Shown piece by piece: positions 17,713 through 27,724 of a DNA stretch of 64,000 nucleotides. How positions within the stretch are numbered: the first letter of the stretch is position 1; each line of letters opens with the position of its first letter. The position numbers and the translations under genes are program-made. The notes beneath the pieces were generated by a model. That model ran no database searches. It saw nothing but the letters and a program-made list of their open reading frames with translations, and had not been told where the DNA came from. This DNA comes from an uncultured Candidatus Saccharibacteria bacterium. Lineage in GTDB: Bacteria; Patescibacteriota; Saccharimonadia; Saccharimonadales; Saccharimonadaceae. The stretch is taken from contig CAMZAD010000002.1 in NCBI GenBank assembly GCA_947304155.1, positions 62,001-126,000 on the forward strand, written 5' to 3'.

Positions 17713-19056
17713 ATGAAAAAAGCTATTAAACTCGCTTCAATCGCTACAGCAGTTGTTGCTGCTGGTGTGATTGGTGCAACCGCAGTGTCTGCTTGGGGCG
17801 ATAGCGCCGGTGGACGCCAAACTTATACTATTAAACAAATTAACGATGGTGTTCTTGGTGATAAGATCGTTCTTAACTCAATCAAGGATAACCAAAAAGA
17901 TATGCCACTCACCGACGAACGTAACTTCGTTGGCGCACGTGATGCATCAACTGGAAATAAAGGCGCACAAAACGTCTGGCAAGGTAATGAAATTACCGTT
18001 GAAGAAGGTAAGACCTACCTTGTTCGTATTTACGTTCACAACAACAACCCAAATGGCGAGAAAGCAGTTGCTAAAGGTGTTACTACCTCATTTAGCCTCC
18101 CAACCGTCGTCTCTAAAGAGCAACGTGTTGATGGTTATATTACCGCTTCAAACGCTACCCCAAACAAGTATTGGGATTCAGTAGTCTTTAAGAGTAATCG
18201 TAAATTCTATCTCGACTACGTTGAAGGTTCAGCCCTTCTTGAAAACAATGGTATCGGTAAAAAAGGTGTCAAACTTTCAGACGCTATCGTTACCAACGGC
18301 GTAAAAATCGGTTTCAACGCTCTTAACGGTGAAGTTCCAGGTTGTTACAACTATGACAACTTCGTAACTATCAAAGTTAAGCCAGTTTTCGAATCAACCG
18401 AAATCCAAAAAACCGTTCGTAAAATGAGCGATTCTAAATTCAGCGAAAAAGTCACCGCAACTGTTGGTGAAACTGTTGAATTCCAAATCGCTTACAAGAA
18501 CACTAACGCTTCAACTATGAAGGACGTTATGATTGTTGACTCACTTCCAAATAACTTGGAATATGTCAAAGGTTCTACTGTAGTTTACAACGCTAACCAC
18601 AAAGATGGTGCAGCTATTAAAACTGATACCATCGTAACCACTGGTCTTAACATTGGCGACTACAAAGTTGGCGCAAACGCATACATCCGCTTCCAAGCTG
18701 TTGTTAAGGATAAGAGCCTCAGCTGTGGCGACAACCGCCTCATCAACTGGGCAAAAGCAACCAACAAAGTTGGTACTTCAACCAAGGTTTCTGCATTCGC
18801 AGTCCAAGACAGCGCAGAAGTTGACGTTGCTAAGAAATGTGATACTCCAACCCCACAAACTTACAAATGTAAGAAGGTAAATGGTAAATATTACGGCAAG
18901 AATGGTAACGTTGTTTCTTATGAACAATACAAGAAAGAGTGTTTAGCTCCAATCCCAACCACTGGTGCAACTGACATTATGATCGGCGCACTTGGTCTTG
19001 GTGGTGTTATCACTACTGCTGGTTACTACATTGCTAGCCGCAAACAATTACGCTAA
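17713..19056 (+). CDS. Secreted surface protein with DUF11-like repeat and sortase-type C-terminus (IPTTG-TM-basic)
   Basis: Signal peptide, VTATVGETVEFQIAYKNTNASTMKDVMIVDSLPNNLEYVKGST (DUF11-like), IPTTGATDIMIGALGLGGVITTAGYYIASRKQLR. Confidence 0.8.
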   Translation: MKKAIKLASIATAVVAAGVIGATAVSAWGDSAGGRQTYTIKQINDGVLGDKIVLNSIKDNQKDMPLTDERNFVGARDASTGNKGAQNVWQGNEITVEEGKTYLVRIYVHNNNPNGEKAVAKGVTTSFSLPTVVSKEQRVDGYITASNATPNKYWDSVVFKSNRKFYLDYVEGSALLENNGIGKKGVKLSDAIVTNGVKIGFNALNGEVPGCYNYDNFVTIKVKPVFESTEIQKTVRKMSDSKFSEKVTATVGETVEFQIAYKNTNASTMKDVMIVDSLPNNLEYVKGSTVVYNANHKDGAAIKTDTIVTTGLNIGDYKVGANAYIRFQAVVKDKSLSCGDNRLINWAKATNKVGTSTKVSAFAVQDSAEVDVAKKCDTPTPQTYKCKKVNGKYYGKNGNVVSYEQYKKECLAPIPTTGATDIMIGALGLGGVITTAGYYIASRKQLR

Positions 19057-19109
19057 AACTTGACCGCTCTAGTAGAGAACTACTTATAAGCGCAAGTTAG
19101 CGCTACAGA

Positions 19110-19146
19110 AAAATCCCCTCGATCGCAAGTGACGGGGGATTTTTTG
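19110..19146 (+). terminator. Intrinsic terminator
   Basis: AAATCCCC...GGGGGATTTTTTG. Confidence 0.8.
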
Positions 19147-19185
19147 TTGCACAAATAAAACCGCTTATGCTATAATAAAACCACG

Positions 19186-20253
19186 ATGGGTCCTGATGAA
19201 AATAAAAACAACCTCAATGGTTTTGATAATCAAGTTCAAGGGAGTTTTTCTGAGGCCCAAAACAATTTATCTACGACCCAAAATAACTTTTCTGCTGGCG
19301 CTAGCTTAAGCTCTGATGCTACTGCGCAAAACGCCCCAGTTTCTATCCCGGTCTCTACTCCTGAAAATAATTTTTCTACTGCCAAACTTGACCAATCAAG
19401 GGTAAAATCCTTCTTTGGCAGTTATAATGGCAATCGCGGCGGACGCAGCAATTCCTCTGTTCGTAGTGAGCTGGACCGCATCGCTGTCCCAATGGCAGAG
19501 GCTAAGCCAAAGAAAAAACTAAATTTACGCGTTCTTATTGTAGCTGTTGTCGCTGTAGCAGTTCTAGTTACCTGCGGGCTCCTCTTCTTGTTTATACAGG
19601 ATAGTGGTGAAGGAAAAACGCTATCAGTGGATGAAGCTCTGCCAATTTTGGAAGAATTTGAGGAAAGCTACTCGGTCTATGTAGAAAAATATGACAGTAT
19701 TATTGGTTCGAAATCGCCATATTATAATACATCATTCTTCCTATTTCCGTTGACAGATGCTCAAATATCAAATGTCGAGCTTGATGCAGACGTTGAATAT
19801 TATGAAGAATTTAAAAATATTAAATCAATAAAAGGTCTTGATGGAGCGAGTAATAATCTATTTAAAACATCAAAGAAAAAAATCATTTCATACATAGAAA
19901 ACTCTCATAAAAATCTAGAACGTGTGCGCAAAATATATGATGCTTTTATTGACCCATTAATTGATCACTATTATTACAATGAGACAAAGACCTGTACTAA
20001 AAGTAGTGGCATGAATGAACTTCTAGAAAGTTCAGATACCGCTACGAAGAACAGCGCAGAAGCTTATTATGATTTTTATTGCGCCATGTTAAGTAATTAT
20101 CCGGTTATAACCAATATAGATATAGTAAGACATGATTCCTATATGTCTGCATACGAGGCCGCAAGCAAAATGAATGAGAATTATAATCAAGTTGAAGATA
20201 GCTATACTGAAAGACTAAAAGAAATAATTGAAAAGTTGGAGAGTATTAAATGA
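19186..20253 (+). CDS. Single-pass membrane protein, unknown
   Basis: N/Q-rich cytoplasmic N-terminus, TM (VLIVAVVAVAVLVTCGLLFLFI), coupled by ATGA to next gene. Confidence 0.7.
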   Translation: MGPDENKNNLNGFDNQVQGSFSEAQNNLSTTQNNFSAGASLSSDATAQNAPVSIPVSTPENNFSTAKLDQSRVKSFFGSYNGNRGGRSNSSVRSELDRIAVPMAEAKPKKKLNLRVLIVAVVAVAVLVTCGLLFLFIQDSGEGKTLSVDEALPILEEFEESYSVYVEKYDSIIGSKSPYYNTSFFLFPLTDAQISNVELDADVEYYEEFKNIKSIKGLDGASNNLFKTSKKKIISYIENSHKNLERVRKIYDAFIDPLIDHYYYNETKTCTKSSGMNELLESSDTATKNSAEAYYDFYCAMLSNYPVITNIDIVRHDSYMSAYEAASKMNENYNQVEDSYTERLKEIIEKLESIK

Positions 20254-23200
20254 AAAACAAAACAAAAAGAGTCAAGTTATTTGGCATTATTGTAATAATA
20301 TTTTGTTTGATTTTTTCTTCCGTTCCGGTTCAGGCGTATAATTACTCAGTTTATGGCGATCATAAGTATAGTGATAATGTTAATCTTAAACTATACTATC
20401 TAGCAGTAGAAAGATGTTTTAGTCTTATCAATCAAGATGGTACTTATGCTGCAGAGACATTAAAAGATCATCCAAGCGACATACTAACACATAAAGACTC
20501 ATCAGTAAGAGCCAAGGGTGCACTAGTAGAGATAAATCAAACCTCAAAGTATGATGATGGCAAGGTCTATTGTGATGGGCATAAAGGCGAGGGTGACATT
20601 ATTCTAAAATTAATTAGTTTAATAAATGAATCGAATAAAGCAGATGGTAGGACGATTGGTGTAGAGCATCTTATTTGTGATTATAATGACCCACGTAAGC
20701 CGGGGCTCCTTGCTCCAAAAAATAAAGATGATGACTGTAATGCGGCACTAAAAAGGGAAGGCGCAAAATTTGTAAAGGATAAACTTAAAGTCGGGAATAC
20801 TGCAACGAACTATTTTAAAGAGTTCATGCAGTGGGCGACTGGAGTAAGTGAAACAGAATTATCGACATTTAATGGAAACTCAACCTCAACATATGGCCCA
20901 GAATCATTTAGATTATATGATGATACATTTAGAAAAGTATGTCTCGGTACATCATATGGTAGTGACCCTGGACCAAATAATTCACGTCAGTCAATTGCGA
21001 CATTTGAGCTTAATTCAAGTGGCAGATTTAAAATAACCCCAGAATACATTACGTACAAGGATGGTTTTGAAAATAAAGAGATTCCAATATATCAATATGA
21101 GACAGCTAAGTGCTCAGAGATTGCACGACGAATTGATATTAATAGCGAATATGCCGCAAGTTACCTACGGACACAAAACTTAGCTAAAGATGCAGAGCTT
21201 GAAGAGAATAAGAAGAACTGTGCAAAAACCATAGGCAAGGACATTGAGGTTGCAGAGACGATTAAAAACGCAATTTCTAATAGAGTAAACAATGCTAAAT
21301 GGGCAGCTTCTGCATTTGAAGATATGCTAAAACTTGTTGCTGGTGAAAGCGAGAATTACTGGAAAGTTCATAATCTAAAACCGCCACTTACCACTGGACA
21401 ACCTCCCGCTCAATATAATACCGAAATCTCCAACTATTTAGATATTGCATCAAAAACAATTGATTATAATGATGTGAATGGTGTAGGCAGGACAGTATCT
21501 GTATATACGAAAGAGTTTACAGATAATATAAAACTTGCTGCAGAAGATATATATAAACAAATTGAGTTTGATTTTAAGACGGCGACGAAGCTTCCTGCGG
21601 CAGAATCTATTGAACAGGCAAAAGTTATTCTAGAAAATTTAAAAGAAATTAATTCAAAAGCTGAATTAAATAATCTTGAAAAATATAAGACTTTTATATC
21701 AGAAAAGCAAAAGCTAATTGCCAATGGTACTAGTGATGTTGAGTATCGAAATGGCGTGCCTGTTTGTCTGGAACATGAGAAATTCCAGCTTCCTGGGATT
21801 ATAACATACAATGGTGATGGTGTGGCTGCATATACGGCAATAGTGGTTGATATTGATCCATTTGTCCCAGTTGATATAGATCCATCAGAAGACCCAGGTG
21901 GTGATAGCGGTGGGTCTGCTGGAACAACATCGTCAATGTGTCATAGTACGATCGGTGGTTTGGGTTGGATTGCATGTGAATTAGCAGGGGCTGGTGCAAC
22001 ATTTGCTAAGGCGATTTATGGCTTCGTAGAACCACTTGCGAGAGTAGACGATAGTATCATCAGCCAAATGATTGGACAGAGGAGAAATATAGACGGGTCA
22101 ACCACAAATACGGCGATGTTTAATGTCTGGACTACTATGCGTGACATTGCAAACTTGCTATTTGTACTATTATTTATGGTTATTATCTTCTCTCAACTTA
22201 CTGGATTCGGTATAGATAACTATGGTATTAAAAAAATGCTGCCAAAGCTTATTGTGTCAGCAGTGTTAATCAATGCCAGCTTCTTTATCTGTGCCTTAGC
22301 TATTGATGCTTCCAATATAATTGGTAAATCAATTCAAGACTTATTCTTGGGTATTAAAGTTGTTGGTCTGGATGGCAATGCCGTTCCTGCTCAAGTAGAT
22401 GTGTTGGGACTCATTGGAACTGTATTGTCGTTTGTTGGTATTGGGGCTGCTGCAACTACTGTCTACCTTGGCGGTATGGAATTAATTGCAGATTTGGTTT
22501 GGCCACTTCTAATAGTTTTATTGGTTGTGATTGTGTCAATATTATTTGCATTCATTGTACTTGGCTTCCGTCAAGCATTAATAATTGTCTTGGTTATATT
22601 GTCACCAATTGCATTTGCCTGCAATATTCTACCTAATACAGAAAAGCTATATAAGAAGTGGTTTGACCTATTTAAAGCGATGCTGGTGATGTACCCAGTT
22701 GTTGGCCTGTTAATTGGTGGCGGTACACTTGCTGGTAAGATTATGGCTGCAACTGAAACTAACGGCGCCGGAGCGCTTGTCGGTGTGGTATTGCAAGTTG
22801 TTCCATACTTCTTGGTTCCATCATTAACACGTAAGTCAATTAATGCAATTGATGGACTAGGCGGAAAACTCCAAGGTATGAGCAAAAGACTTGGCGGCTT
22901 CGGCAAAGACAAAATCAATAATCTTGATGCACGACAAGCAAGTAAAGAAGGTGCTAAAAATAAACTAGCACAAGGCTTTGCTAACAGGTATCTAAGGAGG
23001 CATGGCGATGATGTTGAGGCTAGAATGAAAGGTGGAACCACTCGTGGTTTGTTTGGACGAACAAAGAAAGGCGTGTCAAATGCAGAACTTGCTCGCTATC
23101 AAAAGGCTAAACAGGCTGAACACTTATCGGAACAAAATCAACTCAAGGCGCTCTCGACCTATTATGATGGTGATAATTTTGACTTTGAATTAGAGAAAGA

Positions 23201-24032
23201 GAAGTTAGCTGCAAAAGCATACGAAACTGGTTTGAATAATAAAACCTTTAGTCGTGAGGCGGCGCAGAGAAGAGCTGATATTAATGCTAGGGCTGCTGGA
23301 GTCTCAAGGGATAATATTCTAAGTCAAGCAGGTTATGATGCTGCTATGACTGCTATTGAGAAAAAGGAAAGAGACACGGCTGTCGCAAATTACAAGAGTC
23401 AAATTGCATCAGATAAAGGATATAGCGGTGTTAATAAGCACAATATGAGCGGAATGGAAGAATTGCTTAGGAATCCAAATACCAGTGAAGATCTCGCTAC
23501 AGCCTTAGCTGAATCGATGGTTGAAAAAGATGCTGGTGCTGCAGCAGATAAGTTTACTGACTTGCTACAGCCAAACAGTGGAGTGTCGAAAGCAACAAAG
23601 AAAGCTATCGCGGAAGCTGCTTTAAGTATTAATGGCTTAAAAACAAAGAATACTCCATTGCTTAAGTTAGCAAATAAAGTGCTTGGTGACGATAATCTTA
23701 AGGACTGGACGTATAATGAATTTGATATTGGCGGTAAAATTTCAGCAGAGACGTTCTTTGATATTGATAAAGAACTTCTTGAACGTCAGCTTAACGCCGC
23801 TAGTGCAAATACTGAGGGTCTCGAGAAACTCAAAGCAGCATATGGCGAGCTTGCCGGACGTATTGCAAGTAATCCACAAGTTATTAGTAAGTTTAAGTCA
23901 GAGCAACAATGGCAAGTATTGGAGCTTGCTGCACCAGACTTAGATTGGAAGAGTATTAGATCCAGTACGCTTAAGGTCCAACATGATCAAGCTCAACCTA
24001 GATATGATCGTGGTAGGGGTGACGAAGAATAA
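20250..24032 (+). CDS. VirB6/TrbL-like polytopic membrane protein with extracellular and cytoplasmic soluble domains
   Basis: Signal peptide, soluble domain, cluster of TMs with NVWTTMRDIANLLFVLLFMVIIFSQLTGFG and ILSPIAFACNILPNTEKLYKKWFDLFKAMLVMYPVVGLLIGGG, long cytoplasmic tail. Confidence 0.7.
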   Translation: MKNKTKRVKLFGIIVIIFCLIFSSVPVQAYNYSVYGDHKYSDNVNLKLYYLAVERCFSLINQDGTYAAETLKDHPSDILTHKDSSVRAKGALVEINQTSKYDDGKVYCDGHKGEGDIILKLISLINESNKADGRTIGVEHLICDYNDPRKPGLLAPKNKDDDCNAALKREGAKFVKDKLKVGNTATNYFKEFMQWATGVSETELSTFNGNSTSTYGPESFRLYDDTFRKVCLGTSYGSDPGPNNSRQSIATFELNSSGRFKITPEYITYKDGFENKEIPIYQYETAKCSEIARRIDINSEYAASYLRTQNLAKDAELEENKKNCAKTIGKDIEVAETIKNAISNRVNNAKWAASAFEDMLKLVAGESENYWKVHNLKPPLTTGQPPAQYNTEISNYLDIASKTIDYNDVNGVGRTVSVYTKEFTDNIKLAAEDIYKQIEFDFKTATKLPAAESIEQAKVILENLKEINSKAELNNLEKYKTFISEKQKLIANGTSDVEYRNGVPVCLEHEKFQLPGIITYNGDGVAAYTAIVVDIDPFVPVDIDPSEDPGGDSGGSAGTTSSMCHSTIGGLGWIACELAGAGATFAKAIYGFVEPLARVDDSIISQMIGQRRNIDGSTTNTAMFNVWTTMRDIANLLFVLLFMVIIFSQLTGFGIDNYGIKKMLPKLIVSAVLINASFFICALAIDASNIIGKSIQDLFLGIKVVGLDGNAVPAQVDVLGLIGTVLSFVGIGAAATTVYLGGMELIADLVWPLLIVLLVVIVSILFAFIVLGFRQALIIVLVILSPIAFACNILPNTEKLYKKWFDLFKAMLVMYPVVGLLIGGGTLAGKIMAATETNGAGALVGVVLQVVPYFLVPSLTRKSINAIDGLGGKLQGMSKRLGGFGKDKINNLDARQASKEGAKNKLAQGFANRYLRRHGDDVEARMKGGTTRGLFGRTKKGVSNAELARYQKAKQAEHLSEQNQLKALSTYYDGDNFDFELEKEKLAAKAYETGLNNKTFSREAAQRRADINARAAGVSRDNILSQAGYDAAMTAIEKKERDTAVANYKSQIASDKGYSGVNKHNMSGMEELLRNPNTSEDLATALAESMVEKDAGAAADKFTDLLQPNSGVSKATKKAIAEAALSINGLKTKNTPLLKLANKVLGDDNLKDWTYNEFDIGGKISAETFFDIDKELLERQLNAASANTEGLEKLKAAYGELAGRIASNPQVISKFKSEQQWQVLELAAPDLDWKSIRSSTLKVQHDQAQPRYDRGRGDEE

Positions 24033-24040
24033 TTATTGCT

Positions 24041-25075
24041 ATGGAAATACTTCTTCAAATCCTCATTCTTATCGTTGGCTTCGTCATCCTAATTAAGGGT
24101 GCCGATGCCTTCGTCGATGGCGCCAGTGCCACGGCCGAAAACTTCAAGGTTCCAAAGATGTTAATCGGCCTCACGATCGTCGCCTTTGGTACGAGTGCGC
24201 CGGAATTTGCCGTCAGCATCAAGTCGATTCTCTCAGGTAATACCGACATGCTTCTCGGTAACGTCATCGGTTCTAATGTCCTAAACATTCTTCTTATCGT
24301 TGGTGTCGCCGCAACAATCAAGCCTCTTGTCGTCAAAAACAACACGGTTAAAAGTGAGCTCCCTATCGTTATTTTGATGACTGCGATGTTTGCTGTCACA
24401 ATTGCAGACCGCTTCTTCGATAGTAACGCCGTCGCAAGCTTCTCAAGACAAGATGGTTTCGCAATCGTCATCACCTTCCTTATCTTTATTTACTATCTTC
24501 TTGATATGAACCGTACTAAAAAGACGGCCAACGAATTCAAGAAACTTGACCAAACCCTCGAACTTCTAGAGGGCATCGCAAAACCAGAAGAAGTGAAAGA
24601 AGAACAACCATCCATGAAACTTTGGAAGGCCATCCTCTTTACTATCCTTGGTATTGCCGCTATCGTCATTGGTTCAAACTTTGTGGTCGATTCTGCTTCA
24701 GAAATCGCCTCAATCCTTGGCGTTCCAGACAGGCTAATCGCCTTAACTATCGTCGCTCTCGGTACCTCTCTTCCAGAACTCGTCACCAGTATTGTTGCAA
24801 CCAGAAAAGGTGAAGTTGACCTCGCTATTGGTAACGTTGTTGGTTCAAACATCTTCAATATTGGCGTCGTGCTTGGTATTCCAGTTGCAATTTTCGGCAA
24901 TATCAACCAAATTTCCTTCTCAATTGTCGATATTACCGCAATGATTGTCTCGGCTGCCGCTCTTTACCTCTTCGCTCGTAAAGATCGCCGCATCTCCAGA
25001 AGGGAAGGCGTCATCCTTCTAATCCTCTTCGTCTCATACTATAGCTACGTCGTCACTAGCGGTCTTATGGCCTAA
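24041..25075 (+). CDS. CaCA family Na+/Ca2+ antiporter (YrbG-like)
   Basis: Duplicated alpha repeats: GTSAPEFAVSIKS...GNVIGSNVLNI and GTSLPELVTSIVA...GNVVGSNIFNI. Confidence 0.92.
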   Translation: MEILLQILILIVGFVILIKGADAFVDGASATAENFKVPKMLIGLTIVAFGTSAPEFAVSIKSILSGNTDMLLGNVIGSNVLNILLIVGVAATIKPLVVKNNTVKSELPIVILMTAMFAVTIADRFFDSNAVASFSRQDGFAIVITFLIFIYYLLDMNRTKKTANEFKKLDQTLELLEGIAKPEEVKEEQPSMKLWKAILFTILGIAAIVIGSNFVVDSASEIASILGVPDRLIALTIVALGTSLPELVTSIVATRKGEVDLAIGNVVGSNIFNIGVVLGIPVAIFGNINQISFSIVDITAMIVSAAALYLFARKDRRISRREGVILLILFVSYYSYVVTSGLMA

Positions 25076-25134
25076 TCGCCGTCGCCTAACTGTAGACATT
25101 TTTAAAATCACTCTTTTTATGTTAAAATAATAGA

Positions 25135-26133
25135 GTGAAAATATTAGAAAACATCGAAATCTCAAAACTAGTCACCATGCGAATTGGCGGCATTGCTAAA
25201 TATGTCTTAGAAATTGAAGACGTCTCCGACCTTCCTCTCGCCCGCGAATTCTGCCAAACTAAAAATTTGAAACATTATTTTCTCGGCATCGGCGCTAATA
25301 CTTTTGCAACCGACGCTGGCTTTGATGGCGTAATCATCATCAATAAAATCAAAGGCATTACACAATCTAGCAATAAATTTGTCGCATACGGCGGCGAAAC
25401 TTGGACTGACTTTGTCTTACATACTGTTGAACTTGGCTACTCTGGCGTAGAATGTCTCGCCGGCATTCCAGGCACTGTTGGCGCTGCTCCAGTCCAAAAT
25501 ATCGGCGCATACGGTCAAGAAGTTGCAACCACTATTACTAAAGTTCTCGCCTATGATTTTGAACTCGGTGAAGAGGTTGAAATCGAAAATAAAGACTGTG
25601 ATTTTTCTTATCGCCACTCAATTTTCAACTCTGAAAAAAGAGGAAAATATTTCATTTATGCCGTTGAATTTGAACTCAAAAAAGGTGAAGCCGAAGGCGA
25701 ACTATATAATTCTTTGCAACAATATTTAGACGCAAACAATATCACTTCACGCGACCCACTAACGCTCGCAAAAGCCGTCATGGCTGTCCGTGATTCAAAG
25801 CTCCCAGACCCAAACGAAGTCGCATCTTCTGGCAGTTTCTTCAAAAATGTCTATGTTGATGAATCTGAAATCGCATCACTTGATGAACGCGGCATCCCAC
25901 ACCACGGCACTAAGGTTAATACCGGTTGGCTTCTTGAAAATGCCGGACTAAAAGGCAAAGATTTTTATGGTTTCAAAATTTCAGACAAAGCTGCACTCGT
26001 TTTAATTAATGAATCCGCCAAAAGTTACGCCGACCTTGAACGCGCCGTGAAAGAAATTCAAAAAATCGTCTATGAAAAATTTGGTTTCATGCTCGAGCAA
26101 GAGCCAAATGTGATTGGAGAAGAGAATGACTAA
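25135..26133 (+). CDS. murB: UDP-N-acetylenolpyruvoylglucosamine reductase
   Basis: GVECLAGIPGTVGAAPVQNIGAYGQE, YRHSIFN, GSFFKN; GTG start. Confidence 0.94.
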   Translation: MKILENIEISKLVTMRIGGIAKYVLEIEDVSDLPLAREFCQTKNLKHYFLGIGANTFATDAGFDGVIIINKIKGITQSSNKFVAYGGETWTDFVLHTVELGYSGVECLAGIPGTVGAAPVQNIGAYGQEVATTITKVLAYDFELGEEVEIENKDCDFSYRHSIFNSEKRGKYFIYAVEFELKKGEAEGELYNSLQQYLDANNITSRDPLTLAKAVMAVRDSKLPDPNEVASSGSFFKNVYVDESEIASLDERGIPHHGTKVNTGWLLENAGLKGKDFYGFKISDKAALVLINESAKSYADLERAVKEIQKIVYEKFGFMLEQEPNVIGEEND

Positions 26134-26956
26134 AGTTCTAGAAGGTCGCGAACTTGCCGGTTTTATTAAAGAACGCCAGGCCCACATGGTGAAGGCTTTG
26201 CGCAGCCAAAAAAAGTTTCCAAAACTCGTAATTATTCGTGATTCCGAAAATCCAGTTATTACTAAATATGTCAATTTGAAACGCCGCTATGGCGAAGATA
26301 TTGGTGTTGAAGTCGTTGATTTATTTGTTCAAAATCCATCACTCGAAGCTTTAAAAGATGCAGTGAAAAAATCCAGCGCCGACGCCTCGGTCTCTGGTAT
26401 TATTGTTCAACTTCCGCTTACAAATACCGATTGGACTGATGAAGTTGTAAATGAAATTGCGCCAGAAAAGGATGTTGATGGTCTTAGAAACTATGCCGAC
26501 GACGAAAAACGCTACTTTGATTCTGCTACTGCTACTGCAATCAACTGGCTCCTTGCTGGTCATAATATTGAACTTGAGAATAAGAAAATTGCCATCGTTG
26601 GCCGTGGTAAATTAGTTGGCGCTCCGCTCAATCGCATGTGGACTAACTCAAATTTTGACGTCAAAATGTTCCACCGTGGCGATGATCTTGCTGAAATTAA
26701 AAACTTTGACGTAATTGTTTCTGCAACTGGCCAGCCACACCTCATCACAAATGCCATGATTAAACCTGGCACGGTTGTGGTTGATGCTGGCACTGCTTCT
26801 GAAAATGGCGTCCTAGTCGGCGACATCGATGATGAAATCCGCGCTCGAACCGACCTTCTCGCTATCACTCCAAAAATTGGTGGTGTCGGCCCACTCACCG
26901 TCACAGTTCTCTTTGAAGATGTTTTAAAAGCTTGTATGGGATTTAAAAATGAATAA
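26126..26956 (+). CDS. folD: Methylenetetrahydrofolate dehydrogenase/cyclohydrolase FolD (divergent)
   Basis: GIIVQLPL, PEKDVDGL, IVGRGKLVGAPLNRM, KIGGVGPLTVTVL. Confidence 0.9.
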   Translation: MTKVLEGRELAGFIKERQAHMVKALRSQKKFPKLVIIRDSENPVITKYVNLKRRYGEDIGVEVVDLFVQNPSLEALKDAVKKSSADASVSGIIVQLPLTNTDWTDEVVNEIAPEKDVDGLRNYADDEKRYFDSATATAINWLLAGHNIELENKKIAIVGRGKLVGAPLNRMWTNSNFDVKMFHRGDDLAEIKNFDVIVSATGQPHLITNAMIKPGTVVVDAGTASENGVLVGDIDDEIRARTDLLAITPKIGGVGPLTVTVLFEDVLKACMGFKNE

Positions 26957-27569
26957 AGACAAGAAAAGTATTATCGTTGCTGTCGCAGCCTTTTGGATTA
27001 TTTTTGCAATTATTTTAACTACCCACGTTCTCACTGGCACCGCCGTCCTTCGCACTGATTTTTCAATCTCACGTTATGTCGGCCTCACAGTCGTTTCCGC
27101 ACTCGCCTTCTTTATTGGCAATGTGATTGTTTCAGTAGCTATCGGAAGATATATCAAAAAAGTCATCCTAAAAATTATCGACCAGCCAACCGAAGCAAAA
27201 ATCTATGCCATTCTCGTCGCCGTGATTATTGCAACTTTGATGGGCGTTTCAATCTTCCCATGTGGCCTCTTCGATGCATCAATCACAGAATATGGCACAG
27301 TCACAATCATCCATCAACTCCTCGCCCGCACAATGTTTGTCGCGATGTTTGCGCTCGCCTTCTATAACATTTATCTCTCAACCAAAAAGCCAGTCTTCTC
27401 TAAACTTACCCGCAACATCAGCATTATTTTTGCCATCATCGGTACCACTTGCTTTGTCTCATTTATGTTCTTCCCAGACATTTTCTGGAGTCTAAATATC
27501 ATTTACGAATCAACCTACATTGCCTTCTTCATGGTGATGCTTCTCGCCACCGAAGCCAATAAAAAATAG
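26949..27569 (+). CDS. Polytopic membrane protein (DUF998-like)
   Basis: Six or so hydrophobic segments. Confidence 0.65.
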   Translation: MNKDKKSIIVAVAAFWIIFAIILTTHVLTGTAVLRTDFSISRYVGLTVVSALAFFIGNVIVSVAIGRYIKKVILKIIDQPTEAKIYAILVAVIIATLMGVSIFPCGLFDASITEYGTVTIIHQLLARTMFVAMFALAFYNIYLSTKKPVFSKLTRNISIIFAIIGTTCFVSFMFFPDIFWSLNIIYESTYIAFFMVMLLATEANKK

Positions 27570-27584
27570 GCCACTCGGCCTGAT

Positions 27585-27661
27585 TGGTATGCCTAGAGGG
27601 GCTCGAACCCCCGACCTTTTGGTTCGAAGCCAAACGCTCTATCCAACTGAGCTATAGGCAC
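27585..27661 (-). tRNA. tRNA-Arg(UCG)
   Basis: Anticodon stem-loop TTTGG-CTTCGAA-CCAAA, T-arm GGTTCGAGCCC, ACCA end. Confidence 0.92.
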
Positions 27662-27724
27662 ATACGGTTATCTGTATTTTAGCATAAATCTCGATAAAAA
27701 GAAATAATATGTTATAATAAGCTT

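Noticed and set aside
22571-23041. 156-aa minus-strand ORF inside the VirB6-like gene
   Set aside because: Mirror of hydrophobic codons in the TM-rich sense gene; shadow ORF.
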